Made by a program: the position numbers and the translations under genes
The notes under the pieces: model-generated
Databases searched by the model: none
What the model saw: only the letters and a program-made list of their open reading frames with translations
What the model was told of the DNA's origin: nothing
Shown here: piece after piece, positions 1 to 5,343 of the stretch
How positions within the stretch are numbered: the first letter of the stretch is position 1
Layout of the letters: the number at the start of each line of letters is the position of its first letter
Source of the DNA: Nitrososphaerota archaeon
Lineage (GTDB): Archaea; Thermoproteota; Nitrososphaeria; Nitrososphaerales; Gagatemarchaeaceae
Direction: 5' to 3'
NCBI GenBank assembly: GCA_005877225.1
Contig: VBPK01000183.1
Coordinates: 1-9,438 of the forward strand
Length of the DNA: 9,438 nucleotides

Positions 1-2
1 AG

Positions 3-365
3 ATGCGCCGAGTGATGTTCAACCGCAACTTTTCTGTCGCCGTTGTGGTATCAAACGGCAAGAGGTCGGCGAGGTGGTACAGTGAGAAGCTCGGCTTCGA
101 GTCCTCGGTCCAGGGGCACTGGGTCACTGTCTGGCCGAAGGGCGCAGCCTGGAAGATTCACCTCTGCCAGCAGCCGAAGGGCAAGCTTGAGCCCGGGAAC
201 ACGGGTATCTCATTCTACGCGAAGGACGTCGAGGGAACGGTGAAGGAACTCAAGAAGAGAGGTGTGAAGTTCGAGATGGACCTCACCAAATCCGAGTGGG
301 GAAGTCTCGCGATGCTGAAGGACCCCGACGGCAACGACATCTGGATCAACGAGGATGCGCCCTAG
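3..365 (+). CDS. VOC-superfamily (glyoxalase/bleomycin-resistance fold) protein
   Basis: A 120-residue protein, the usual size of a single vicinal-oxygen-chelate domain. Seen: an N-terminal beta strand (FSVAVVVSN, 10-18), a helix ending in WYSEKLGFE (25-33), a second-half motif FYAKDVEGTVKELKKRGVKF (71-90) and the family's closing signature DPDGNDIWINE (107-117), whose last Glu is at the usual metal-ligand position. His53 in KIHLCQ is a possible further ligand. Family members include glyoxalase I-like lyases, dioxygenases and drug-binding proteins; the substrate cannot be told from this sequence. The ATG lies 3 bases from the window edge, so an upstream in-frame start is possible; ATG at 15 is an alternative. 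The last 11 bases overlap the next gene, so the two are probably co-transcribed and translationally coupled. Confidence 0.82.
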   Translation: MRRVMFNRNFSVAVVVSNGKRSARWYSEKLGFESSVQGHWVTVWPKGAAWKIHLCQQPKGKLEPGNTGISFYAKDVEGTVKELKKRGVKFEMDLTKSEWGSLAMLKDPDGNDIWINEDAP

Positions 366-714
366 GGCAGTCGTCGCAACAGTCTCGACCATTCCCGTCG
401 TGGTGGGAGGCTACATGCTCTTCGACGGAATGCACGCGCTTCTCCTGGGGAGGTACTTCGGGCCGGGAGTCGGACCTTGGGGTTTCCTGGTCTCGCTGGT
501 GGGGGTAGATCCCGCCTCAATGGCAACCCCTTTCGTTGTCCAAGGATTCCTCTGGCTCTTCTTCCTCGTTTCGGGGTTTTACCGATGGTGGTGGGCTTGG
601 TACGGAAGAGTCGTCACCGCGATCGCTACGCTGTGGTACCTCCCCTTCGGGACTGTACTATCGCTCGCTCAGGTGGCGGTCCTGGTCAGGTACAGGCGCT
701 TGTTGAAGTCGTAG
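355..714 (+). CDS. Small multi-pass membrane protein, unknown function
   Basis: 119 residues, very hydrophobic. Membrane helices are likely at about 5-31, 57-76 and 84-112, with a short hydrophobic stretch near 42-50 that may dip into the membrane. An aromatic run, FYRWWWAWY (75-83), lies at a predicted interface, and the C-terminus is basic (RYRRLLKS), which suggests a cytoplasmic tail. The ATG sits inside the last codons of the VOC gene, with GAGG directly before it, and the 11-bp overlap suggests translational coupling. It ends 8 bp from the stop of tatA on the other strand. I recognise no family. The coding call rests on hydrophobic periodicity, the overlap and the spacing. Confidence 0.75.
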   Translation: MRPRAVVATVSTIPVVVGGYMLFDGMHALLLGRYFGPGVGPWGFLVSLVGVDPASMATPFVVQGFLWLFFLVSGFYRWWWAWYGRVVTAIATLWYLPFGTVLSLAQVAVLVRYRRLLKS

Positions 715-722
715 CCAAACGG

Positions 723-875
723 CTACTCTGAGCCGCCCTCTTTCTTCCCCTCTTGGTACTCCCTTTTCGCCCGCCCCAACGCCCTCGCGAGTGCTGGGAT
801 TTTCGTGGGGCCCCAGAGAAAGATGACGACCACTATCACTCCAATGATTATCCACTCGAGTGGGTTCAAGGCCAT
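723..875 (-). CDS. tatA: Twin-arginine translocase subunit TatA/TatE-like
   Basis: A 50-residue ORF that is easily missed because of its size. It has the TatA architecture: a short N-terminal segment (MALNPLEWI), one membrane helix (about 8-22, IIIGVIVVVIFLWGP), the hinge GPTKIPALARALGRAKREY (22-40) with the characteristic Pro-x-Leu-Ala-Arg-x-Leu-Gly amphipathic helix, and a charged tail QEGKKEGGSE. TatA oligomers form the variable-size pore through which folded proteins with RR signal peptides cross the membrane. The tail is short compared with many TatA proteins, but compact archaeal versions are known. No tatC is in the window, so it acts with partners encoded elsewhere. Upstream codons in this frame give no better start, and a TATA element about 29 bp upstream suggests a leaderless transcript. 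Confidence 0.87.
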   Translation of the reverse strand: MALNPLEWIIIGVIVVVIFLWGPTKIPALARALGRAKREYQEGKKEGGSE

Positions 876-899
876 GGACTGGTTAATGGCGTCACCATT

Positions 900-907
900 A
901 TTATAAG
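900..907 (-). promoter_or_regulatory. TATA box of tatA
   Basis: On the minus strand the sequence reads CTTATAATAATGG, centred about 29 bp upstream of the tatA ATG. That is the spacing of an archaeal TATA element to a transcription start at or next to the start codon, so the mRNA is probably leaderless. No BRE or start site has been tested. Confidence 0.5.
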
Positions 908-945
908 ATTTGCCCGAAGCGGACGGACCGAATGAGGGTGATAGC

Positions 946-972
946 CCGGGTTCGCGAGCCGGGATTCGCTAG
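946..972. repeat. Imperfect tandem repeat upstream of the TrmB gene
   Basis: Two adjacent copies, CCGGGTTCGCGAG (946-958) and CCGGGATTCGCTAG (959-972), differ by one inserted base and one substitution. They end 2 bp before the TATA-like element of the TrmB-family gene and lie between the divergent tatA and TrmB promoters. The first copy also contributes to an inverted repeat, CCCGG/CCGGG. This is where an archaeal regulator would block or recruit TBP/TFB, so it may be an autoregulatory operator; the role is inferred from position only. Confidence 0.45.
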
Positions 973-973
973 A

Positions 974-981
974 CTAAATAA
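974..981 (+). promoter_or_regulatory. TATA-like element of the TrmB-family gene
   Basis: CTAAATAA, centred about 31 bp upstream of the ATG at 1009, predicts a leader of only a few bases. It directly follows the tandem repeat. Confidence 0.5.
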
Positions 982-1008
982 GAGTGCCCCGCGAATTGAC
1001 CTTCGGAG

Positions 1009-1776
1009 ATGTCCCTCAGTGAACGCGCGCTTTCAGCTCTCAAGGAGCTCGGGCTGACGGGCACCGAAGTCAAAGCCTACATCTCTTTGCTGCGGGGAGG
1101 CACGATGACCGCGAACGATGTGAGTCGCGACGCAAGGATTCCTTACTCGAAGGTCTACGAGGCCCTCGAGTCGCTCCACGAGAAGGGCTGGGTCGATGAG
1201 CAGAAGAGCAGGCCCGTCGTCTACACCGCGAAGCCGCCTGACACCGCCATCGCGGAGTTGAAGTCCAGGTATGAGGCGGAGAGGAGGGAGAAGGAGCAGT
1301 ACGCCCTTCAGGAACTGATAGGGGTACAGAAGAACAAGAGTGAGCAGGAGAAACAGGACATCTGGATTGTGCGAGGGTACGGAGAGATTTTGTCTCGAGT
1401 GAAGAGCCTGCTCTTGAATTGCCGAACCGAACTGCTCATCGCCCTGCCACCTCAGCTCCTGCCCTTTACTGACCAGCTTCTCCCCCTGATGGCGACGCTG
1501 AAGGAGAAAGGCGTGAAGGGTCAACTCCTGACTTCGCCATCCGTCTCCGCTGCCAGCATCGAGCAGCTGTCGAGGGTTGCCGAGGTGAGGGCAAGGAAGA
1601 CGATGTACGGTGGGGGCGTCATCGCTGACGCGAGGGAGGTCGTACTGCTGCTGGGCGGCGGTGATCAGCCAAACAAGCCTCTGGCGATCTGGGCCGACCA
1701 TCACGGGCTGGCTAGTTTCGCGAAAGACTACTTCGAGTTCCTCTGGAACTCCAAGGACACGACAAAGGTTCCCTAG
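1009..1776 (+). CDS. TrmB-family transcriptional regulator
   Basis: 255 residues in the family's usual layout. Residues 5-75 form the winged helix: LGLTGTEVKAYISLLRGG is the TrmB start signature, NDVSRDARIPYSKVYEALESL holds the recognition helix, and WVDEQKSRPVVYTAKPP is the wing. A charged coiled coil (about 80-115) would drive dimerisation. Residues 117-250 are an alpha/beta regulatory domain starting DIWIVRGYGEIL and ending AIWADHHGLASFAKDYFEFLW, which in the family resembles the phospholipase-D-like or sugar-binding sensor region. TrmB proteins control sugar transport and central metabolism or act as more general regulators; the ligand is not deducible here. The ATG matches the TATA spacing. 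Its stop shares CTAG with the convergent membrane regulator, so the two transcripts overlap. Confidence 0.87.
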   Translation: MSLSERALSALKELGLTGTEVKAYISLLRGGTMTANDVSRDARIPYSKVYEALESLHEKGWVDEQKSRPVVYTAKPPDTAIAELKSRYEAERREKEQYALQELIGVQKNKSEQEKQDIWIVRGYGEILSRVKSLLLNCRTELLIALPPQLLPFTDQLLPLMATLKEKGVKGQLLTSPSVSAASIEQLSRVAEVRARKTMYGGGVIADAREVVLLLGGGDQPNKPLAIWADHHGLASFAKDYFEFLWNSKDTTKVP

Positions 1777-2633
1777 AAACCGCTTCCCAGCACGAAGACC
1801 AGAATCATCGTGGTGTAGAGGACGATAAGGCTCGCCATTATCGACTTCTCTATCCTGACGCTCGAAGAGACGCTTATCCCCGCAGCCAGGATGGTCGCGC
1901 TCCATGCCTGAAAGATTACCAACGCGACGGTCAGGATGTCCCTGTTTGCGGAGAGGCTGACGATTGAGGAAATCGCGGAAAGGGCGAGAGAGAAAATCAC
2001 GACGGGGAGAAACGATAGGCTGCTCGATGCTGCCAGAGGGAGTAGATTCGGTCTGTCGTGAAAGATAGCCACGGTCGCCAGATAACTGGTCAGAATTAGC
2101 GCTCCCAGGCTCAGTAGATAGCTCCCAACCGAGACGATTCCGCTGGAGGCGGGGGCGAGATAGAGGAGCAGGGCTTCGTGTCGGGTGTAGAGCATCGCCG
2201 CGGCGAATGCCCCAGAGAGAAGGAAGAGAGAGAGGATAGACCTTCGATTGCTCGCCGTCAGTCTTACCAAAAGATACCTGGGGGCGATGATGGTCTCCGC
2301 GTAGTCTCTGAACCGTCCCGACCTCTTGAAGTTCGGGGGCACATCCTTGATCGATACGGCTTCAGGGTTCGCCTTCAGGTACTCGTAGACCTCCTGCCCT
2401 GGCTTCGTGAGCGAGTACCTCTTGGAGGAGTCCCTGGCAACAATCCCCTCGAGAGTATCAATGTGGTAGTAGAGTGCGCCCGTACCCATCCCGAGCTCGG
2501 CGGCGAGGTCCTTCCAAGGCATCGCTCCTCTCGCCCCCAGGAGCTCGATGATACGCTTCCTCGCAGGGTGGTCGAGGACCTTGATCACCCTATTCGTCTC
2601 AGGTCTCTCGTGCATCATGTCGAGAGCAGCCAT
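1773..2633 (-). CDS. Membrane-anchored winged-helix (ArsR-like) regulator
   Basis: 286 residues. An N-terminal ArsR-type winged helix occupies about 14-82 (VIKVLDHPARKRIIELLG; then WKDLAAELGMGTGALYYHIDTL as helix-turn-helix; then the wing KRYSLTKPGQEVYEYL). A linker with PPNFKRSGRFRDYAETIIAP follows, then about five membrane helices (131-150, 165-192, 197-226, 232-257, 263-283). This suggests a one-component regulator held at the membrane that senses an envelope or membrane signal; that role is inference. HTH proteins fused to C-terminal membrane domains are common in archaea but mostly uncharacterised. The ATG at 2633 is supported by a TATA-like element 27 bp upstream. It lies downstream of the surface-protein gene on the same strand, with its own promoter in the 64-bp gap. 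Confidence 0.85.
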   Translation of the reverse strand: MAALDMMHERPETNRVIKVLDHPARKRIIELLGARGAMPWKDLAAELGMGTGALYYHIDTLEGIVARDSSKRYSLTKPGQEVYEYLKANPEAVSIKDVPPNFKRSGRFRDYAETIIAPRYLLVRLTASNRRSILSLFLLSGAFAAAMLYTRHEALLLYLAPASSGIVSVGSYLLSLGALILTSYLATVAIFHDRPNLLPLAASSSLSFLPVVIFSLALSAISSIVSLSANRDILTVALVIFQAWSATILAAGISVSSSVRIEKSIMASLIVLYTTMILVFVLGSGF

Positions 2634-2656
2634 CCTGAGTAGAAAAAAGCATTTGA

Positions 2657-2664
2657 GCTAAAAG
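2657..2664 (-). promoter_or_regulatory. TATA-like element of the membrane winged-helix gene
   Basis: CTTTTAGC on the minus strand, centred about 27 bp upstream of the ATG at 2633, predicts a leaderless transcript. The match to the consensus is moderate. Confidence 0.4.
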
Positions 2665-2670
2665 GCATCC

Positions 2671-2696
2671 GAATCCGGGGTCTGAATTTGGGGTCT
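2671..2696. repeat. 13-bp tandem repeat upstream of the membrane winged-helix gene
   Basis: GAATCCGGGGTCT (2671-2683) is followed directly by GAATTTGGGGTCT (2684-2696), 11 of 13 positions identical. It lies between the stop of the surface-protein gene and the TATA-like element of the membrane regulator, about 7 bp upstream of that element. A head-to-tail operator for an activator or for autoregulation is possible; no function is shown. Confidence 0.5.
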
Positions 2697-2697
2697 G

Positions 2698-3510
2698 CTA
2701 GATGTAGGCTCTCGGGCGCCTGGCGTAGGCGATGGCGAAGAGCGAACTCACGGCGAGGATCGATAACGCCAGCAAGGGGGCATCGACCATTAAGATGTTA
2801 CTGAGCGTGCTTGCGACGACAGGGAGGATTGCGAGCGTATGAAGTGAGAAGTGCGGGATGGAGACGAGAAGCTGCCATCCAGAGCTGGTCGAGAAGATCA
2901 TGTAGCGGGCGGGGTCTGTCGGCTGGGCCTTGAGAACCTGCAGAAACGAGGAGGCTTGCTGTATGGGAGCCCCATCGAGCGTCACGAGGAGAGCTCCGGA
3001 GCCAAAGTTCGGGCTCGCATCCTTGGTCAGGTTAATCAGGATTACCCTGGACCCGGTCGCGTTTCCTGAGATCGAGACCAGGAGCCCGGAGTCTTGGTAC
3101 TTGCCCACGGAGACTGTGAAGTTGGGGTCGAGGAGCGATGTGCTCACCCCAGATTCCGTCCAATGGACTACAGCCGGGATCGTCTTGTCCTGAAGTGCGT
3201 TATTCACGTTCTCCTCATCCTGCTTGTCGGCCGAAGTCGTCGTGACATCGTGAGCGCCTTGGTGCCTCGCTGTTGACTCGCTAGCTGTCGACTGAGCGAT
3301 CGTCACATTGAAAGTAGCCGGGTCACTCCGCATCACGGTCGTCTGGGACGCGAAGGTTGAGATATCGAGGAGAGAGAGTCCGATTGCATGGGGTCCTACT
3401 GTCAAGGCATGGACCGCCTCGATGTGCCCGTTTCCTTCATGGCTCGTAGTCATCTCTCCGAGCCTGGTCCCATCTGAAAGAAGGAGCAGATAGTGAGTCT
3501 CGGGATTCAT
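2698..3510 (-). CDS. Surface protein, C-terminal part (beta domains and membrane anchor), downstream of an apparent frameshift
   Basis: 270 residues from the first ATG in this frame, but that ATG is probably not a true start. The frame is open upstream to about 3590 and encodes a natural-looking beta strand, KIEIQGTTIEVHAEFES (3561-3511), before the Met, with no ATG, GTG or TTG there. Seen after it: a beta-rich domain (1-55, HYLLLLSDGTRLGE), a Ser/Thr-rich linker (about 70-105), a second beta-rich domain (109-228) with WTESGVSTSLLDPNFTVSV and ISGNATGSRVILINLT, and a C-terminal membrane helix (about 243-262) ending in the basic tail ARRPRAYI. N-glycosylation sequons occur at N68, N130, N150 and N160. 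It is most likely the distal part of one cell-surface protein begun by the ORF at 4025. Reinitiation 23 bases after that ORF's stop is the alternative. Confidence 0.6.
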   Translation of the reverse strand: MNPETHYLLLLSDGTRLGEMTTSHEGNGHIEAVHALTVGPHAIGLSLLDISTFASQTTVMRSDPATFNVTIAQSTASESTARHQGAHDVTTTSADKQDEENVNNALQDKTIPAVVHWTESGVSTSLLDPNFTVSVGKYQDSGLLVSISGNATGSRVILINLTKDASPNFGSGALLVTLDGAPIQQASSFLQVLKAQPTDPARYMIFSTSSGWQLLVSIPHFSLHTLAILPVVASTLSNILMVDAPLLALSILAVSSLFAIAYARRPRAYI

Positions 3511-3533
3511 ACTTTCGAATTCCGCGTGTACCT

Positions 3534-4025
3534 CTATCGTCGTGCCTTGGATCTCAATCTTCGCATCGCCTCGCCCTCCAGGTACCCGCTAGGGGCGCCC
3601 TGGACCGATTGAGGTACCATCTTGAGGGTGAGCTCCTGTGATTGCTGATGCTGTCCACCGGAATGGGAACTCTCAGTTTCAGTCTCAGAGGTCTCGGACT
3701 CGTTCTGGCAAGTACCCAGCGGGTGCTCTTCCCCAAGGTGGGTAGTAGAAGTGCTTCCCTGCGAAGTCGCGATATCAGTGCTACATTCGTTCGCCGAATC
3801 GCTTTCACACATTTCGCTATCCGTCTCATGTGCGGTTGTCGAGGCAGTTGCACTCGAAGAAGTCGTCGAACAGCTGTTAGAGGTCTCTTCGTCGACCAGC
3901 AGAGGCGCATTGAGCGCAAACGCGATGGGCGCCCTATTCGCGGCTGCGAATACGGCACCTGTCATAAGTAGGAGGAATACCGCCGTAGTTCCGGCCAGCG
4001 CCTGAGCCTTCGAAGCCAAGTTCAA
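3534..4025 (-). CDS. Surface protein, N-terminal part (signal peptide and Ser/Thr/Cys-rich stalk), ends at an apparent frameshift
   Basis: 163 residues from a TTG start; an in-frame TGA lies five codons upstream and no ATG is available. Residues 8-30 form a signal peptide or N-terminal membrane segment (ALAGTTAVFLLLMTGAVFAAA). Residues 47-130 are a low-complexity Ser/Thr/Glu/His stretch with four cysteines (C52, C73, C81, C106) and a sequon, CQNES, resembling an exposed and possibly glycosylated stalk. From 131 the text ELTLKMVPQSVQGAPSGYLEGEA looks like the entry to a beta domain, then breaks off into an Arg-rich tail (MRRLRSKARR) unlike the rest. The missing continuation (KIEIQGTT) is present in another frame from 3561, so this ORF and the one ending at 2698 probably form one protein of about 442 residues. 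A TATA element about 32 bp upstream supports the TTG. Confidence 0.65.
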   Translation of the reverse strand: MNLASKAQALAGTTAVFLLLMTGAVFAAANRAPIAFALNAPLLVDEETSNSCSTTSSSATASTTAHETDSEMCESDSANECSTDIATSQGSTSTTHLGEEHPLGTCQNESETSETETESSHSGGQHQQSQELTLKMVPQSVQGAPSGYLEGEAMRRLRSKARR

Positions 4026-4052
4026 AGGGAACTCATCTCATTCGCATGGCTT

Positions 4053-4061
4053 CGATATAAT
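4053..4061. promoter_or_regulatory. Shared TATA-like element between divergent genes
   Basis: The sequence CGATATAATGG reads as ATTATATCG on the other strand, a good TATA box in the minus direction and an acceptable one in the plus direction. Its centre is about 28 bp from the ATG at 4085 and about 32 bp from the minus-strand TTG at 4025. The starts are only 59 bp apart and no second element is visible, so one TBP site may fire both ways. Confidence 0.5.
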
Positions 4062-4084
4062 GGGGGACTTCCAGGAAGTTGAAA

Positions 4085-4519
4085 ATGCAGGTTTCAGGAC
4101 GGAAAAGCGAACATATTGCACATGAGGAGAGGTCTTTTAGTCGCCGCAAAAGAGCCACCGGGGTGCCCAGAGACGACGAGACGGTCATCAGGAGCCTAGG
4201 GACCGACATCGAGCTGGGATGGGAGGAAGCGATGCTGTACCTGAAAATCTTGAGGGAAGGCGGAATACCGAAAGCCGAAAAAAATCGTTCGACCGAGGTC
4301 TTGCTCTCGAGAGGCATGATCCTGCTCTCGGGGGATGGGAGCAGATTCATCGCGCTGCACCCCAGACTCGGCGTCGCGAACTACTTCAGGACCTACCAGG
4401 AACGGGTCACGAGGGAGCTGAGGGAGAGGAGGATGAGGGTGGACAAGCTAATCTTGGAGCTGATTCCGGTCTATGAAGCCGCAACGAAGAAAAAGCTCGC
4501 CGAGCAGGGTGAGAAGTGA
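4085..4519 (+). CDS. Winged-helix (TrmB/MarR-like) DNA-binding protein, unknown target
   Basis: 144 residues from the ATG at 4085; a TTG six bases earlier is possible, but the ATG fits leaderless spacing from the TATA element. The first 40 residues are basic and probably flexible (RKSEHIAHEERSFSRRKRA). Residues about 45-100 resemble a degenerate TrmB-like winged helix: LGWEEAMLYLKILREGG, then EVLLSRGMILLSGDGSRFIALHPRLGVANYF, where the last part matches the wing and post-wing segment of such regulators. A charged helical region follows (ERVTRELRERRMRVDKLILELIPVYE), suited to dimerisation. No sensor domain is present. It overlaps the next gene by 4 bp (GTGA), so it heads a translationally coupled cassette. 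Function is inferred from the fold pattern only. Confidence 0.72.
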   Translation: MQVSGRKSEHIAHEERSFSRRKRATGVPRDDETVIRSLGTDIELGWEEAMLYLKILREGGIPKAEKNRSTEVLLSRGMILLSGDGSRFIALHPRLGVANYFRTYQERVTRELRERRMRVDKLILELIPVYEAATKKKLAEQGEK

Positions 4520-4944
4520 CCAAAATGGTCGGCCATGAGCATGAAATCGTCTTTATGGGGATGGTGAACGTGAACAGAGACAACTACCTCCAGGGTGTCG
4601 TGGACGTCTGGCGATGCAGGAGTTGCAAGCGCACCTTCTGCGACGACAAGAGGTACGGGGAACCCCTGAAGGCGAGTGTAGGCTTCGATTCAATCCCCGA
4701 CGACGAGCAGTGGGCCATCTTAACGTGCACGACCGCCAAAGAGGTCTTCATGAGGAGCCTCGGGGTGAAGCCGGGGAAGCAGATCGAGCACACCTGCAAG
4801 AGTGGGGAGCAGCACCAATTCGTAGTGCGCAACGACCTATCGCTTGATTCCTCCGCCGCACCACCCATCCACCGGCTCTACCTCGTCAAGGATTACGTGA
4901 ATAAGGTCATCGAGGCGGGCATCTACAGACTGACGATGAAGTGA
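4516..4944 (+). CDS. Hypothetical CxxC (possible zinc-ribbon) protein
   Basis: 142 residues from the GTG that overlaps the previous stop (GTGA), with GGTGA just upstream as a Shine-Dalgarno-like match; ATG at 4525 is an alternative. The most distinctive segment is WRCRSCKRTFC (32-42), a CxxC plus a third Cys. Further cysteines are at C71 (ILTCTTAKEVF) and C94 (IEHTCKSGEQH), with His92 and His100 near the latter. This could be a split metal site, C34/C37 with C94/H100, but the spacing fits no ribbon I can name. The C-terminal part (HRLYLVKDYVNKVIEAGIYRL) looks like a compact alpha/beta unit. No signal peptide or membrane helix is present. It sits between a winged-helix gene and a membrane gene in a tight cassette. 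I do not recognise the family. Confidence 0.72.
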   Translation: MTKMVGHEHEIVFMGMVNVNRDNYLQGVVDVWRCRSCKRTFCDDKRYGEPLKASVGFDSIPDDEQWAILTCTTAKEVFMRSLGVKPGKQIEHTCKSGEQHQFVVRNDLSLDSSAAPPIHRLYLVKDYVNKVIEAGIYRLTMK

Positions 4945-4950
4945 GACGAG

Positions 4951-5343
4951 TTGCTTCGACGCATAGCCGCGATCATCGCTCTGATCACCTCGATCTGGGC
5001 GATCCTGGCGGTCAGCTCAGGACTTTCCCTGCTCGCGCTGCCGACCGGCAACCTCGAGGGAGGGAGCACGCTGGACGCGGTCATACTGATCTTCGGAGTC
5101 ATCCTGTTTGGGGACGGTCTAGCCTGCCTCGTTGGGGTGAGACTCGCTTTCCAGGTCGCCGCTGTGGACGCGGCCGCCCTAATCGTCTCCTTCTTCCTCT
5201 CACCAAATGCGCTCGGCGTCTCCACCTCTCTGGTGGCCATCGCGCTATCGCTCGTGACGCTCATACTCGGCGTTGCCGCTTCTAGGTCGCCTGGAAAGCT
5301 CTCGGAGCAGACCAACCCGATGAATCTGCCCGTCTTCGGCTAG
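4951..5343 (+). CDS. Four-helix membrane protein, unknown function
   Basis: 130 residues from a TTG two codons after the previous stop, in the same frame; no ATG or GTG gives a better N-terminus. Hydrophobic helices are at about 5-30, 41-63, 67-85 and 90-111, followed by a polar tail (SRSPGKLSEQTNPMNLPVFG). The layout resembles small tetraspan DUF-type proteins that archaea place beside regulators, but I cannot assign one. The short gap suggests co-translation with the CxxC protein. Its TAG shares the CTAG at 5340-5343 with the stop of the convergent DUF309 gene. Confidence 0.75.
   Translation: MLRRIAAIIALITSIWAILAVSSGLSLLALPTGNLEGGSTLDAVILIFGVILFGDGLACLVGVRLAFQVAAVDAAALIVSFFLSPNALGVSTSLVAIALSLVTLILGVAASRSPGKLSEQTNPMNLPVFG

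Noticed and set aside
1033..1905. 290-aa open frame on the minus strand
   Set aside because: It is antisense to the clear TrmB-family gene, is Arg/Leu/Pro-rich without motifs, and reflects GC-rich codon bias in the shadow frame.
2178..2642. 154-aa open frame on the plus strand
   Set aside because: Antisense to the winged-helix domain of the membrane regulator; Arg/Glu/Pro-rich with no motif.
3555..3575. Programmed ribosomal frameshift in the surface-protein gene
   Set aside because: No slippery heptamer or obvious downstream pseudoknot is visible; mutation or sequencing error is simpler.
3554..3958. 134-aa open frame on the minus strand overlapping the surface protein
   Set aside because: It is the shifted frame of the Ser/Thr-rich stalk, giving an Arg/Leu-rich sequence; the signal peptide and Cys/Ser pattern support the other frame.
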